A stretch of 64,000 nt of DNA. Origin: Siphonodentalium dalli (lineage: Eukaryota > Mollusca > Scaphopoda > Gadilida > Siphonodentaliidae). Shown piece after piece: positions 1 through 11,600 of the stretch (its first letter is position 1; each line of letters opens with the position of its first letter). The stretch is from contig CP136064.1 of the NCBI GenBank assembly GCA_032622095.1, positions 214,970,205-215,034,204 of the forward strand. Reading direction: 5' to 3'. The notes under the pieces are model-generated. The model worked only from the letters and a program-made list of their open reading frames with translations. It was not told the origin of the DNA and did not search any database. The position numbers and the translations under genes were made by a program.

Positions 1-795
1 CAGTGTTAGTAAACAAAGTTCATGTTATCACGGTGGCTATCACCTGGTTTCGAGCTTGGTGAGTACCAAGCATTAAAAATGTGCAAACGCACAAAACATA
101 ATATATGAGGAACTGGCACAAAAAATAGCATCTTGACTGTTACGAGCATATGCTTGTTTATTTTTAAAACAAGTTGATACCTTATTTGTTTGGAAATACT
201 GAGTTGTTTTCTATAACATCCTTACCAAAGTTCCAGTCGGAGGTTTGTGAAATACACGAGTCCATACATCTAGGAGAATCCTTCGACTGACAACTTTGGT
301 CAGAATGTTAGAGCAAACGACTGTGAGTTTGGGCACAAATGACATATCAGCCTGTTTGAAAAATAGTATAGCATATGCTCGTAGCTGCCAAAATACTATG
401 TAATATGTCATACCCTAGCTTATTACCTTTTTCCTCGTTTCTGGTCGCCTCGGCCATTTTGAATGCGTGATACTCATCAACTGGAAACCACTTGATTCCC
501 CACCGTGGTTATGTTACATTACAGTATGCAAAGAGTGTGCAATAAGCAAAATACTCAACACCTGGGATATCCCACTGAGTGAACTTTGGTTAAAACCATA
601 TTGTTTACAACATACCGTTATAGCGCTTGCTAATATTCGCCACTCAATATTTTGGTGTTGAATGGGTCACTGTGAATCAATCTCCCAAAAAAATCACAAC
701 GGTGTTGAGTGATCTGCTTATCACACACTCTTTATGTGCTGTATATAAACAAATGCTCGGCTCGAACAGGTGTGTTTTGTGGATAATATCGTATT
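1..795. other. Unassigned left edge
   Basis: I see no gene, splice-bounded exon or repeat family here. If the window begins inside the TPGS1 transcript, its last exon lies to the left. Confidence 0.4.
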
Positions 796-803
796 CATTC
801 TAT

Positions 804-1170
804 CAGGGGCGCCGGAAGCATCCAAGGGCAGGGAGGGCAGAGCCTACAAAAAGGGCACTTTTCCGCAAATAAGGGCATTTTCTCCGCATAAATTCATTGT
901 GCAAAAATCCCTATTTTAATGGTATTTGTCGGTTTTTATGGCCGTTTTGTGATAAAATTGACAAAATATTAATATTCCTTGTGAAATTGGTGGTATTTGG
1001 ACCAAAAAAGTCACATTTTGCTATAAAAACACGAGATTAAACACACAAAAAGCATTTTCTGTCTTCAGAAAAAGGGCAAGTCCTGCCCCCGCTCGCCCCC
1101 CCCCCCCCCCTTGGTCAAGGGCAGGGGGGTCAGCTGCCCCCTCTGCCCCCCCCCTCTTCTGGCGCCCCTG
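804..1170. mobile_element. Non-autonomous hAT-type element, 367 bp, G/C-tract rich
   Basis: Ends are CAGGGGCGCCGGAAG and CTTCTGGCGCCCCTG (inverted). Flanks are CATTCTAT and TATTCTAT, an 8-bp duplication with one mismatch, as expected for hAT. The interior has poly-C/G tracts and no ORF. A related end fragment (CTTGCCCTTGG..TTCCGGCGCCC) occurs near 49373-49400. Confidence 0.75.
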
Positions 1171-1247
1171 TATTCTATCATTATACTATACTATAGTGTA
1201 GGCTTTACGATATTTGCATCATTAGGTGACTTTTATTTTTAAATCCT

Positions 1248-1500
1248 TTAACCCTTCATGATGGGATCTGCGCACTGGTGCAGCATTACAGATCCTGTGC
1301 CAGTGCATTCTCTTATGTATGCGAGGAAGACACTCATTTATAAGAGAATACACTGGCTTAAATGGTCAATGTAAATATTGTTAGGCCAATGTATTCTCTT
1401 ATATATGTGAGGCCCCCTACGGGAGACACGCATATATTAGAGAACGCATTGGCACAGGGTTTTCGCAAAATTTCAGGAAGCGGCAGTCATGAAAGGATTA
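1248..1500. repeat. Family B double-hairpin MITE, copy 1
   Basis: The ends read TTAACCCTTCATGATGGGA and CAGTCATGAAAGGATTA. Two internal hairpins share the arm GCATTCTCTTATATATGCGAG and its complement. Other copies are at 3587, 9816, 15331 and 17520. Confidence 0.8.
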
Positions 1501-1694
1501 AGATTGCAGAAATAGCTTTGCTGAATACATTTGAGGCTTTGGGTTTTGGATATATAAAAGGCCGCTTGGCCACAGTGTCCCCCGAACCGGTGGCTTCATT
1601 TGGAGCGGAGGTTTTGTAGAAGTATACTATGTGGATAAGACACTTGTGCATTGTCTCATTACTGACATGCATACAAATAACCAAATATTAAAAA

Positions 1695-2292
1695 AACTCT
1701 TAAAGTCAAAATATAACCTCAAATTGGCACAAAATGAAGAAAATTACAAGAAAAATTGAATTTTCTAAGTCGAAAAGCCCATAACTCTGATTCGAGTCAA
1801 ATTCGAACTTGACCTGTATCTTGATATGACTGATCCACATAAAAACGGTATTTGCGATTAAAGGATCCAAACTTGAGATATCATCCGGAAACCGAAAAAG
1901 TGAGAAATTTTCTAAGTAAAACAAGTCAAAAAAGGGCCACAACTCTCGCAAAAATGGGCGGAGCAAACCCATATTCGAACTTGACCTGTACATAGGGCTG
2001 ATAAACTCACATACCAAATTTGGTTCAGATATGATCACACAAACTAAAGTTATCATCCGGAAACCAGAAAATTACAAGATTCTAAGTTAAAAAAGGGCCA
2101 TAACTCTCGCAAAAATGGGCGGAGCAATCCCATATTCGAACTTGACCTGTATTTTGATCTGATAAACTCACCTGTGAAATTTGCTTTTGATCTAATAACC
2201 AAAACTAAAGTTATCATCCGGAAACCATTTCCGGACGCATGGACGGACACACGGACGGACACCGGCTATTTTAATAGTCCCCCGAATTTATT
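1695..2292 (-). repeat. Family H element, copy 1 (truncated)
   Basis: Reverse-oriented copy of the element at 61026. It ends with CGGACGGACACCGGCTATTT and AATAGTCCCCCGAA at 2280. It has three internal units 160-171 bp apart, each with TATCATCCGGAAACC and TTCGAACTTGACCTGTA. The minus-strand ORFs here are only the repeated units read through. Confidence 0.75.
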
Positions 2293-2356
2293 TTTTTCGG
2301 AGGACAAAACTAGAAACTTCAATCTGAATCTATGTCTCCCATAACAGATGAGGCCA

Positions 2357-2450
2357 TGCAGAATGAGGTTCCCGGGGGGTGAATTTAGTGATGCTAGCCC
2401 ACTATGTGGGATAGTGTCACTAAATTCACCCCTGGGGACCTCATTCTGCA
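2357..2450. repeat. Family A palindrome, solitary copy
   Basis: A 94-bp near-palindrome: TGCAGAATGAGGTTCCC ... GGGGACCTCATTCTGCA, with the core GGTGAATTTAGTGATGCTA repeated in reverse. It lies in the TPGS1 transcript just downstream of exon 7. Confidence 0.85.
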
Positions 2451-2591
2451 TATAACAGGCACATAAACTCAGGCTCTTTTGTGGATGGCATAAGACAACC
2501 TAATGTACTATGCACCCAATTGAATGAGCCACCAATGAACCCTAAAAAAATAGTAAATGCAACCATAATACATAAAACACTTGTTACTCAC

Positions 2592-2649
2592 CCTTTCAAG
2601 AGCAAAATATAACCCATCGGGAGACAAGTTGTAACTTGATTCCATTATT
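2592..2649 (-). CDS. TPGS1: TPGS1 exon 7 (not the last)
   Basis: Fifty-eight bases, acceptor TTTTACAG, donor AAAGG|GTGAGT, ending in phase 0. It reads IMESSYNLSPDGLYFALER, against FLEAGSRLGPDSLALALDR in the human protein. The family continues for about 25-30 residues, so at least one exon is missing. No matching ORF with an acceptor was seen between 1 and 2580. Confidence 0.85.
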
Positions 2650-5600
2650 CTGTAAAAGTGAGAATTATATCTCTGAGATAAAGGTCACAACATTAGTCGA
2701 CATTAGCAGCAGAAAGCAATAAACAGCTATTAATTATAAATCGATCCATGATCTGCCACTGATTTGCATGCTTGCAATTCGAGAGGGTAGCGGGTGGGGG
2801 GATGCTGAAATGAAGTGGATTGACTGGTGAAGTGTAGAAAGCAAGTACAGCCTACAGAGTCATTGGTTTCAATTGCATCGGAGCCCTGTTCCCTAATTTT
2901 GTCAAATGTGTAGACAGGTCTGTGTAGACATGTTCTATATTCAACTATTATAGTTAAATTTGACGATATCAAACTACCATTTTCATCTTTTATGCTGAAG
3001 CTATGAGACAGCATATCCTGTTGCACAGTAGGGGTGTGACACTTAATCACGATACATGTGTATCGCTATTCTTTCTGAGGAATCATATCGTGATACCGGT
3101 TTGTTCCAACAGATATAACGCAATGCACTTATTCCCACATTTTGATATATTTTGTTGACTACAAAATCAGTTCCTTAGAGTCTGTGAGTGGTAAATCCAG
3201 CATACAATACTGGTGTTCAACTAAAGCTAACGGATAAATTCAATTATTTCAGTGTGACCATACAAGCTTAGGCATGGACTGGTACACTATTAGAAATGAG
3301 AAATGTAACTCTCATTATACCAGGCCACCACTTGTCATGGCGATTTAAAATTTCAATGATTTTTGAAGTCTTAAGTTAATTGAGATATGCATATTGTATC
3401 GTGAAAAAAAATAGTGATTGTATCGTATAGTAGCAGGGTTGTATCATTACAGCCCTATTACACAGCCACATTGAAGTGTTAACAACAGTGCAAAAATGAA
3501 CAAGCTTTATAGAAAATTTGCTTCAAAACATTTTGCAAAAGATATTTTATGTAATAATTACATGAGCATGCCTTTCTGAATGACATTAACCCTTTACCCA
3601 ACAGAAGGGCCCTGTGCCAATGCATTCTCTTATATATGCGAGTCGACCATAGGTCGCCTCGCATATATAAGAGAATGTATTGGCTTAACACATTAAAAAT
3701 TATAAAATTGTTAAAGAATGTAAGAAAAAATGGTAAAAAAAGATTTTTTTTAGGCCAATGCATTCTCTTATATATGCGAGGCGACCTATGGTTGACTCGC
3801 ATATATAAGAGAATGCATTGGCACAGGGCTAACTGTAACTATCACAATGTGGTCAAGGAGCCGGTTCCAATGATATCCATATTTGTATGGTTCTATTGAG
3901 ACAGACCCAAGATAATTTAGGCTGTTGAAGCTTTATTTGGCCGGTTTTGGCCGGTTTGTTGGGTAAAGGGTTAATGGGTAAGCACAATAACTCATTCATA
4001 ATATCTTTTGGGCCAATATAATATTCATAGAATCCCAGCAAGAAATATTTACATGGTTTCCATGGACTAACAGGAAACTTGGACTAATCATCATGATGAC
4101 TGCCTACCTATTCATTGGGCTGTCATCAATCATATAATGGTTACAAGCCTGGAATTGTGGTGTGTCACATTTGCAGAATGAGGTCCCCAGAGGGTGCATT
4201 TTGTGACGCTATATATCCCACATGGAGGGCTAGCATCACCAAATTCACCCTCTGGGTACCTCATTCTGCTTAGGCCTCACATTCCATGGGAGACCTAGGA
4301 TCAGATTGAAACTCCCCAGTAAAAGTTGGTGATGTTCACCCATAAGTCACCTCGATTATGCATTTTATCTTCAACAAATTATAGAATATAGATACTGAAC
4401 AGAAGGGAAAAGTTACTAAAAACAATATTAATTTGAAACTATAGATACTTCCCAGAAGATGAGGCCTAATTAGAATGAGGTCCCCAGAGGGTGAACATGG
4501 TGATGCTAGCCCACTGTGCTGGGTAGCATCACTCAATTCACCCTCTGGGAACCTCATTCTGCAAACATCAGACACATTATATCCAGACCTGAATAGTTAA
4601 CATACCTCTTTGGATCATTCCTGTTGCTAACTAAAGCAAGTTTCAGTTGTTCCAGCACAGAATCACATAACACTTTATCAGCAGTGTTATTCCTCTTCAA
4701 ATCAATTGATCTATACAAGCTGTCGGACAGCTCAACATAATCTGAAAGTCCAAGGATGATCACTTATCAGTGGTATATCTTGGAGAGAGATTTGGTTTAG
4801 CCATATTTTATTTAAGGAGAACTATTTTTTGAGAAAAAAATCACTATAAAACATTATGTCTGAAAAGATGCATCAATATTGAGTATTTACGTCTGCCAGA
4901 TTATTGAAAATGTGGTTGAATAATATTTATGTTGTTTTATGTTGTTTCGGTCCTCAAGTCCTGCCAAAATATAGGCTACCAAAAAAATAAAATAAGCAAT
5001 GAGAATGTTTTATTTATTTTCTCGCAGACAATCGTGATTTTAGATGGTAGACTGAGTGCATACCTTTATAGTTGGGTTCATTGTCTAAATAATGCAGTGT
5101 GTTTTTTGAAAATATTCCTGTCAAATTTTCTTTGAATTTTTTTTTTTTTAAACAACTCTTTAACATAATTCGAACATATCTCTCATATTGTGAGGGTAAA
5201 CATGTGTTGTTATAATATTACATAGCATACATTGGTTATATTAAAAGTATAGTGATTTTTCCCTTCAAATTGATTCTATGAAATTGAGATTTTTTGAAAA
5301 TTTAAGAATGGGGCGCCTTCTTAAAGAGTCAGTGATGACATTTTGACATGAACGCAGCTGGTCAGATGACAAAACACAGACAACATGTTGAGGTTCCTGA
5401 CAGATAGCTAACTTATCTTCAAATAAATTCGTAACAAAAAACAAGGTAAGTCAACATTTAACCCTTTCTATACTAAATGGATTATTCCATCCGGTTATAA
5501 AAGTGTATATGATCTATTAAAGTGATGTGAAACGTAAATTGAACCTCACAATTGAGTTCCCTGCGATATTCTGTGGAAAGACTGAATAAAATAACCCCCA

Positions 5601-8600
5601 TACACGAAATGCCCCAACCAGATATCAGTTTGTACTAATTATACGGCCACGTAACTAACTGTTTACTTTCCCTCAATCGGGACGAATAATTCCACTGTAA
5701 ACGCGAAATAAATACACTAACGAGTTGTCGTGTGCAGTCGCGGAAACACCCAAACACTTCCGACTTGGTCGGGATTGAGTCGGCTTTCGTTCTCAGAAAA
5801 TAGCTTCCGTGGAGGGAGGCCGTTTGCTGGAATAGCGTAACATCAGCTTAATAAAACGAAAAACAAGCGGTATAGTCAATTCGAATGGGAGGGATATAAA
5901 AGGAATTATTGGCTGAAATCACCAACGGAAGAACATTGATCGAGTTATGAAAGAATTATAATCAAAGTGGTCATGATCGAGCAATGAACAACGGTAACAG
6001 TTGAAAATGTTACTATTTATAGAAATTTGTAATCGTTGCAGATCGTTGACCGATTTTATGATCGATATACAGCAGGTACAGTCTCGTGCAGAAAGAGTTG
6101 TCTTACATGTGTATTTCAAACTGTTTAATTACCTGTGCAATGCTACATGTGTGCCATATTGCTATTCACTATTCTAGTACAGACCGTATTTGCTTGGGAC
6201 AGCGATGGTGATATAGATATCCATATGGAATTATGTTTTCTTCAATTTTTGAGTTTATATAGGCCCAAATAAATATACCATAAGATGGACTCAATCATTG
6301 ACAGTTAAAATTGGATGGAAGTAAAGAAGTGTTGTGTATTTGCACTAAGTAAGCGCAATTGCTTTATGCTTAAGCGCAAATATTTGTATGCAAATAAATA
6401 ATAAATGTAAAAAAGACTCCCATGTGATTTGCTCTAAACTCAAATTAACTCAGGCCATAAAACATTACTCAAACATAGGTGAGGACTCCACCCAGATCCC
6501 ATACTAAGATGGATATTCAAACTGAGGAAACCAGTTGGAGATAGGTACATGTATTTGCTTAAGCATAATTCATTTCAATTACGCTTAAGTGTAAATGAAA
6601 TCCACTTAAGCGTAAATGAGTTGCGCTTAACCGTAATTCATATACACTCCCATTGAACTCCACATACTCAAGCTGAAATGGATGCAACCACATTACTAAT
6701 GCCAGTAAGTTAACATACATCAGATTATACAAATATACATATAAGGTAAGACAGCCGATGAAATTATTGCTCTTAATATAATTCCAATGTATTATGATAA
6801 CGCATAAGTCAATTATGCTTAAGCGTAAATGATTACATTAAGTGTAACTGATTTATGCTTAAGCGTAAATTATTTACGCTTAAATGCAATTAGTTAATAT
6901 AAAATGTGAAAATGAATCATTTGCGCTTAAGCGCAAGTATATGTCTATCAATATATTTGTGCTTAAGCGCAAATACCTAACACTCCCTTACTTCCCTCTG
7001 ATTGTGAATGATAGAGTCCATCTCATAGTATATTATCATGGACCCATAGTAGTAGCCCCATATAATACTGAAACATTGAAGAAAAAATATTTCCATATGC
7101 ATATATCAGCATCTCTGTCCCTGGTGTCCCAAGAATTGGTGCCTCACTCCCAGAGCTCTAGTATATTTTATTAAAGGGACATCTCCTACACAGATATATA
7201 CCATTTCCATGGCCATAAATATGGAATTCAGGGTTACTGGGGACTCGCTTCCATCATATGGTGTACTTATTGACTTGAAATTGGGGAAAACCCCAATTTT
7301 TCATATTATCAGCATCCCTGTCCCCAAGAATTTGTGTCTCCATCCCAGAGATCTAGTATATTTTATAAAAGAGATATATCCTGCACATATCTCTACCATT
7401 TCCATGGTCATAAAAGAGTTATTGGATTACTGGGGGGGGGGGGGGGGGGGGTGCTTCCCTCATATGGTGGGTCTGTGCCATTTAAAATTAATTCAGGGGG
7501 GTGATATCAATGCATATTAATTTTTATTTGCGCAAATGATTTACACTGAAGCGCAAATGATAGATGTTATTTTGCGAAATATTTGCGCTTGATCGTAAAT
7601 GAATAATAAATGTGAAATGGGTATCCCATACATGAAATGCCGTATCTATATGCTATAGCGCGTATATCCTACAGGTCTGGGTGAACCACTGATCGTTCTT
7701 TCACAGCCAGCTTGAATCTTGGATAAAGGGAGTAGGCCTACTCTAAATTGTTCTTTCAAGTGAAATAGGCCTCCCATACATGAAACGCCTTATCTATATA
7801 CTATAGCGCGCATACCCTACAGGTCTGGGTGAACCACCGATCAATCAATAATAGCCCGATCGGGCTAAAATAGACCGATCGGTCTTTCACAGCCAGCCTG
7901 AATCTTGGATAAAGGGAGTAGGCCTACTATAAATTGTTCTTTCAAGTGAAATAGGCCTCCCATACATAAAACGCCTTATCTATATCCTATAGTGCGCATA
8001 TCCTACGGGTCTGGGTGAACCACCGATCAATCAATAATAGCCCGATCGGGCTAAAATAGACCGATCGGTCTTTCACAGCCAGCATGAATCTTGGATAAAG
8101 GGAGTAGGTCTACTCTAAATTGTTCTTTCAAGTTACAACCATTTTTTTTGTAAAAAAATTATTCTGATTCATTTTGAAACTAATGAAAGACAATTTTGAA
8201 ACTAATGAAAGACAATGTATAATTTTTTGCTGGTATATTCATTATAAATTTGAACAAATCTTCAAGCAAACAAAATATTCAATATTCAAGAAATCTCTTA
8301 CAACAGTGTCAGGAAGACCAATCGATCTAGCTCAGCACGATTGGTCTATTGTGATGCAAATATTATTGAAATATTGCTTATAATTTACATTTACAGAAGT
8401 CAATAATTCGCATGCAGATAACTTCACCTTGTATTCGGCCAAATATGGTGACGTTAGATTAGAAGGCAGAATTCCCAGATTTGTTTATTATTGGTGAACC
8501 TGGATAATTTCGGAGGTGTGTCAATCGTCTTTTGCACACTGTGAATACGTACTCATTCTCTCCTAAATTTACAAAAATCCATATATATATAAATATATAT

Positions 8601-11600
8601 ACAGAGTGTGAAAACGTTGTTAGTTGCCAAATAATTGTCGACATTTTACTTAGAAAACTTGAATGCAAAAACTATGATAGGCCCCCTATTATTTTTTTAT
8701 TTTTTTTTCTCTTTTTGTTGAATCTACTTTCGTTATCGACATGCCGGCCTTTGTTTTGGCTGTTCTCCCAGTCGTGCGTGCCAGCCGATCGTCGTTATTC
8801 GGGTGGTTCCGATTTCCTCCGAATATAATTCCATGAGACTCCGCACGCTGATTCGCTCCGAAAATGTGTTAGTATCTGAGAAGATTTCTTACTCTGATCG
8901 CAGTTTTCAACAATTTAATACAGGGCGAGTACCGCACTAATAATATGCCACATTGGAGTTTTCTTTCTAGTTTTGTATGACCTTTCTTGTGGTATATCGG
9001 GCACAGTTCTGTCTGACATCAAATATATGCCCACCGGGAGTGAAGCTAATGACTTTAAATGGAATGGTCTATTATTAATTTGGAGGGGATTCAGGAAAAA
9101 TGAGCAGAAGACAGATGAAAAGATAAGTAGAAGTGCAGAAGGAATACTATTCATTGATGAGAAATGTTCAGATATTAATAAATTCAACAAATGACCTATG
9201 GAACTTATTTTCTGAACATTTCCCAAGGGAACTACTCTTCAATGAGTTTTTAGTATAGAAAGGGTCAATACCTTTATACCAATTGCAAAGTGCAGAGAGA
9301 AAATCAAATGTTGACATTAATTGAACCCCCTTATAATTTAACTTTGTTAAATAAAATGTGACTTGTGACAGTTTACTGTTTACTATCAATAGCGAAAACT
9401 GAACAAAATAGTTGAAAAGTTTATTATAATTAGACACCTCTAACTGCATGGAACAGCTAATAAATTTAATAAGAGATATAATATATATAATATTATTGGT
9501 GATAAACTATAAGTTATTCAGTTATTTAGTACACATACACACATAGAGTTCCAACTTGGTTGCTGTGGACAGTTTTTGAAGTTTTCACAATAAAATGCTG
9601 CATTAGAAATAGGAAATAAAAGGAATGACCATGTAAACTCGGTGAAGCAGAATATAAGCACAATTAAATCACCATGGTGTGAGTGATACTCATAATGGCG
9701 AGATGATTTGTTAAATCTGTGCTGGTGCAGCATTCAAGATCCTGTGAGAGTGCATTCTCTTATATATGAAAACTCCCATAGGTGTGAGTGGTAATCATAA
9801 TGGCGAAATGATTTGTTAACCCTTTCATGGCGGGAGCTGCACAGGTGCAGAATTAAAGATCCTGTGCAAGTGCATTCCCTTATATATGAGATCTCCTATA
9901 TATCTTATATATATTCGAGGCTGCCTACGGAGACTCACATATATAGGAGAATACATTGGCACAGGGTTTTTGCAAAATTTCAGGTCACTCCTGTCATGGA
10001 AGTGTCAGACAACATAAATGAAAGTGTCAATGACACTGTAGCTCAACTTAGGTAGGGGAATAATTTAATGGTTGACAGAAAATGGAGGAATATGAAATGT
10101 CTAAGTAAGACTAGATGTACATGTCAATATCAACATTCATGACAGGTTTCATAATGATCGAATCAGGGATGTGGTGATTATGGTGTGCCAAAACATTTAT
10201 TGATGCAAAGAGTAAATTATAAAATGGCCACCGGCAGCCATGTTTTTTTCCGAATTACCCCATAATGACCTGTTCCCATCTACAGCCTTTACAAATCTCA
10301 TAATGATCTGATCAAAAGTACGACCTGTAGCCTGTGCCAATGAATTTAGTCATGCAAATGACTCGTTTCCCATCTACATGTCATTGTTAACATCCATGAC
10401 AAATTTCATGAAGTTCCGACCAAAGCTACGACCTGTAGCCCGCACCAAAGGATTTAGTCATGCAAAGAGTAAAATCCAATATGGCGGCTGGCGGACATGT
10501 TTTTTAGCCAAACGACCCCAAAATCACTCGTTCCCATCTACATGTTAATATTAACATCCATGATAAATATCATGATGATCAGACGAACAGTACGACCTGT
10601 AGCCCGTGCCAATGGATTGAATTTTGAAATCCAAGATGGCCGGCAAAGGAAATTGTTGACGGACATACGGACACACGGACGACGGATGCCAAAGCCATGG
10701 CAATAGCTCAAACTTACAAAGTAAGTTGAGCTAAAAAATGTATGAATTTGAATGCTATGGCTTGGAATTTATGTCCAGTCATAGCAAACTTAGTATTATT
10801 GATATCAAATATCACCTTGTAGGACGCAGATCGTGAATACCCCTGCACGGAACACATCGTAGGGAACAGCCTCATGGTCAATCACCTCCATCTTCTTCAT
10901 AAATTCTCCAAACACAGGCTCTGGCACATTCCTGAACAAATAACAAATGCGATTTTATTAAAACTTGTAGATTACCTAACATAGATGTTTGTATTCTTAT
11001 GGAAACCCCATTTCTATAGCATTCCTGTAAACCACCAAGTTTTCACTACGAAATAATAAGTATTCACTTCTATTAAAGGACTTATTTCTGGACATTATTA
11101 AATGAGTGGATGATATTGAGTTAAAAGTAAACATTGGTATGGTCCATTCGTAATTTGTAGAGAAGTTCAGATAATTTTGGACAACAGACAAAGAAACACT
11201 ATAACAATCCATTTGTAGGGATGTTCAGCAAGTAAGTTTAACAACAGCCTTTGTCAATACAATTTTTCATATTGTTAACCCTTTCATGTTGGGAGCCATA
11301 GTATTTTGATAAGAAGTGTATGGAATATAAACAGACGACAAACCGGAAGTCAAAGGTCACCTGGCACTATTTCCTGTTATGCAACGAACGTTTCACATCA
11401 CAATTTATAGAATGGGTTTATTGAATGGAATACGGGTAGGATTGTATAATAAAGACTGATCATAAATTACCTGCACAACTGCTGTATGAAGTCTGTGAAA
11501 ATTTTCCCGTTGACACCCCTCAGTTTCTTATGAACTGAAAATATAATGCTATAACTATTAAAGTAAGGCAGCGTCAGGACTGCATACACCCAGTTAAACA

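Noticed and set aside
1706-2262. Minus-strand ORFs of 69-116 codons
   Set aside because: They are read-through of family H repeat units; the same strings occur at 61,161-61,487.
3636-3899. ORF with repeated YKRMYW/YKRMHW peptides
   Set aside because: The peptide repeats come from the hairpin arms of a family B MITE.
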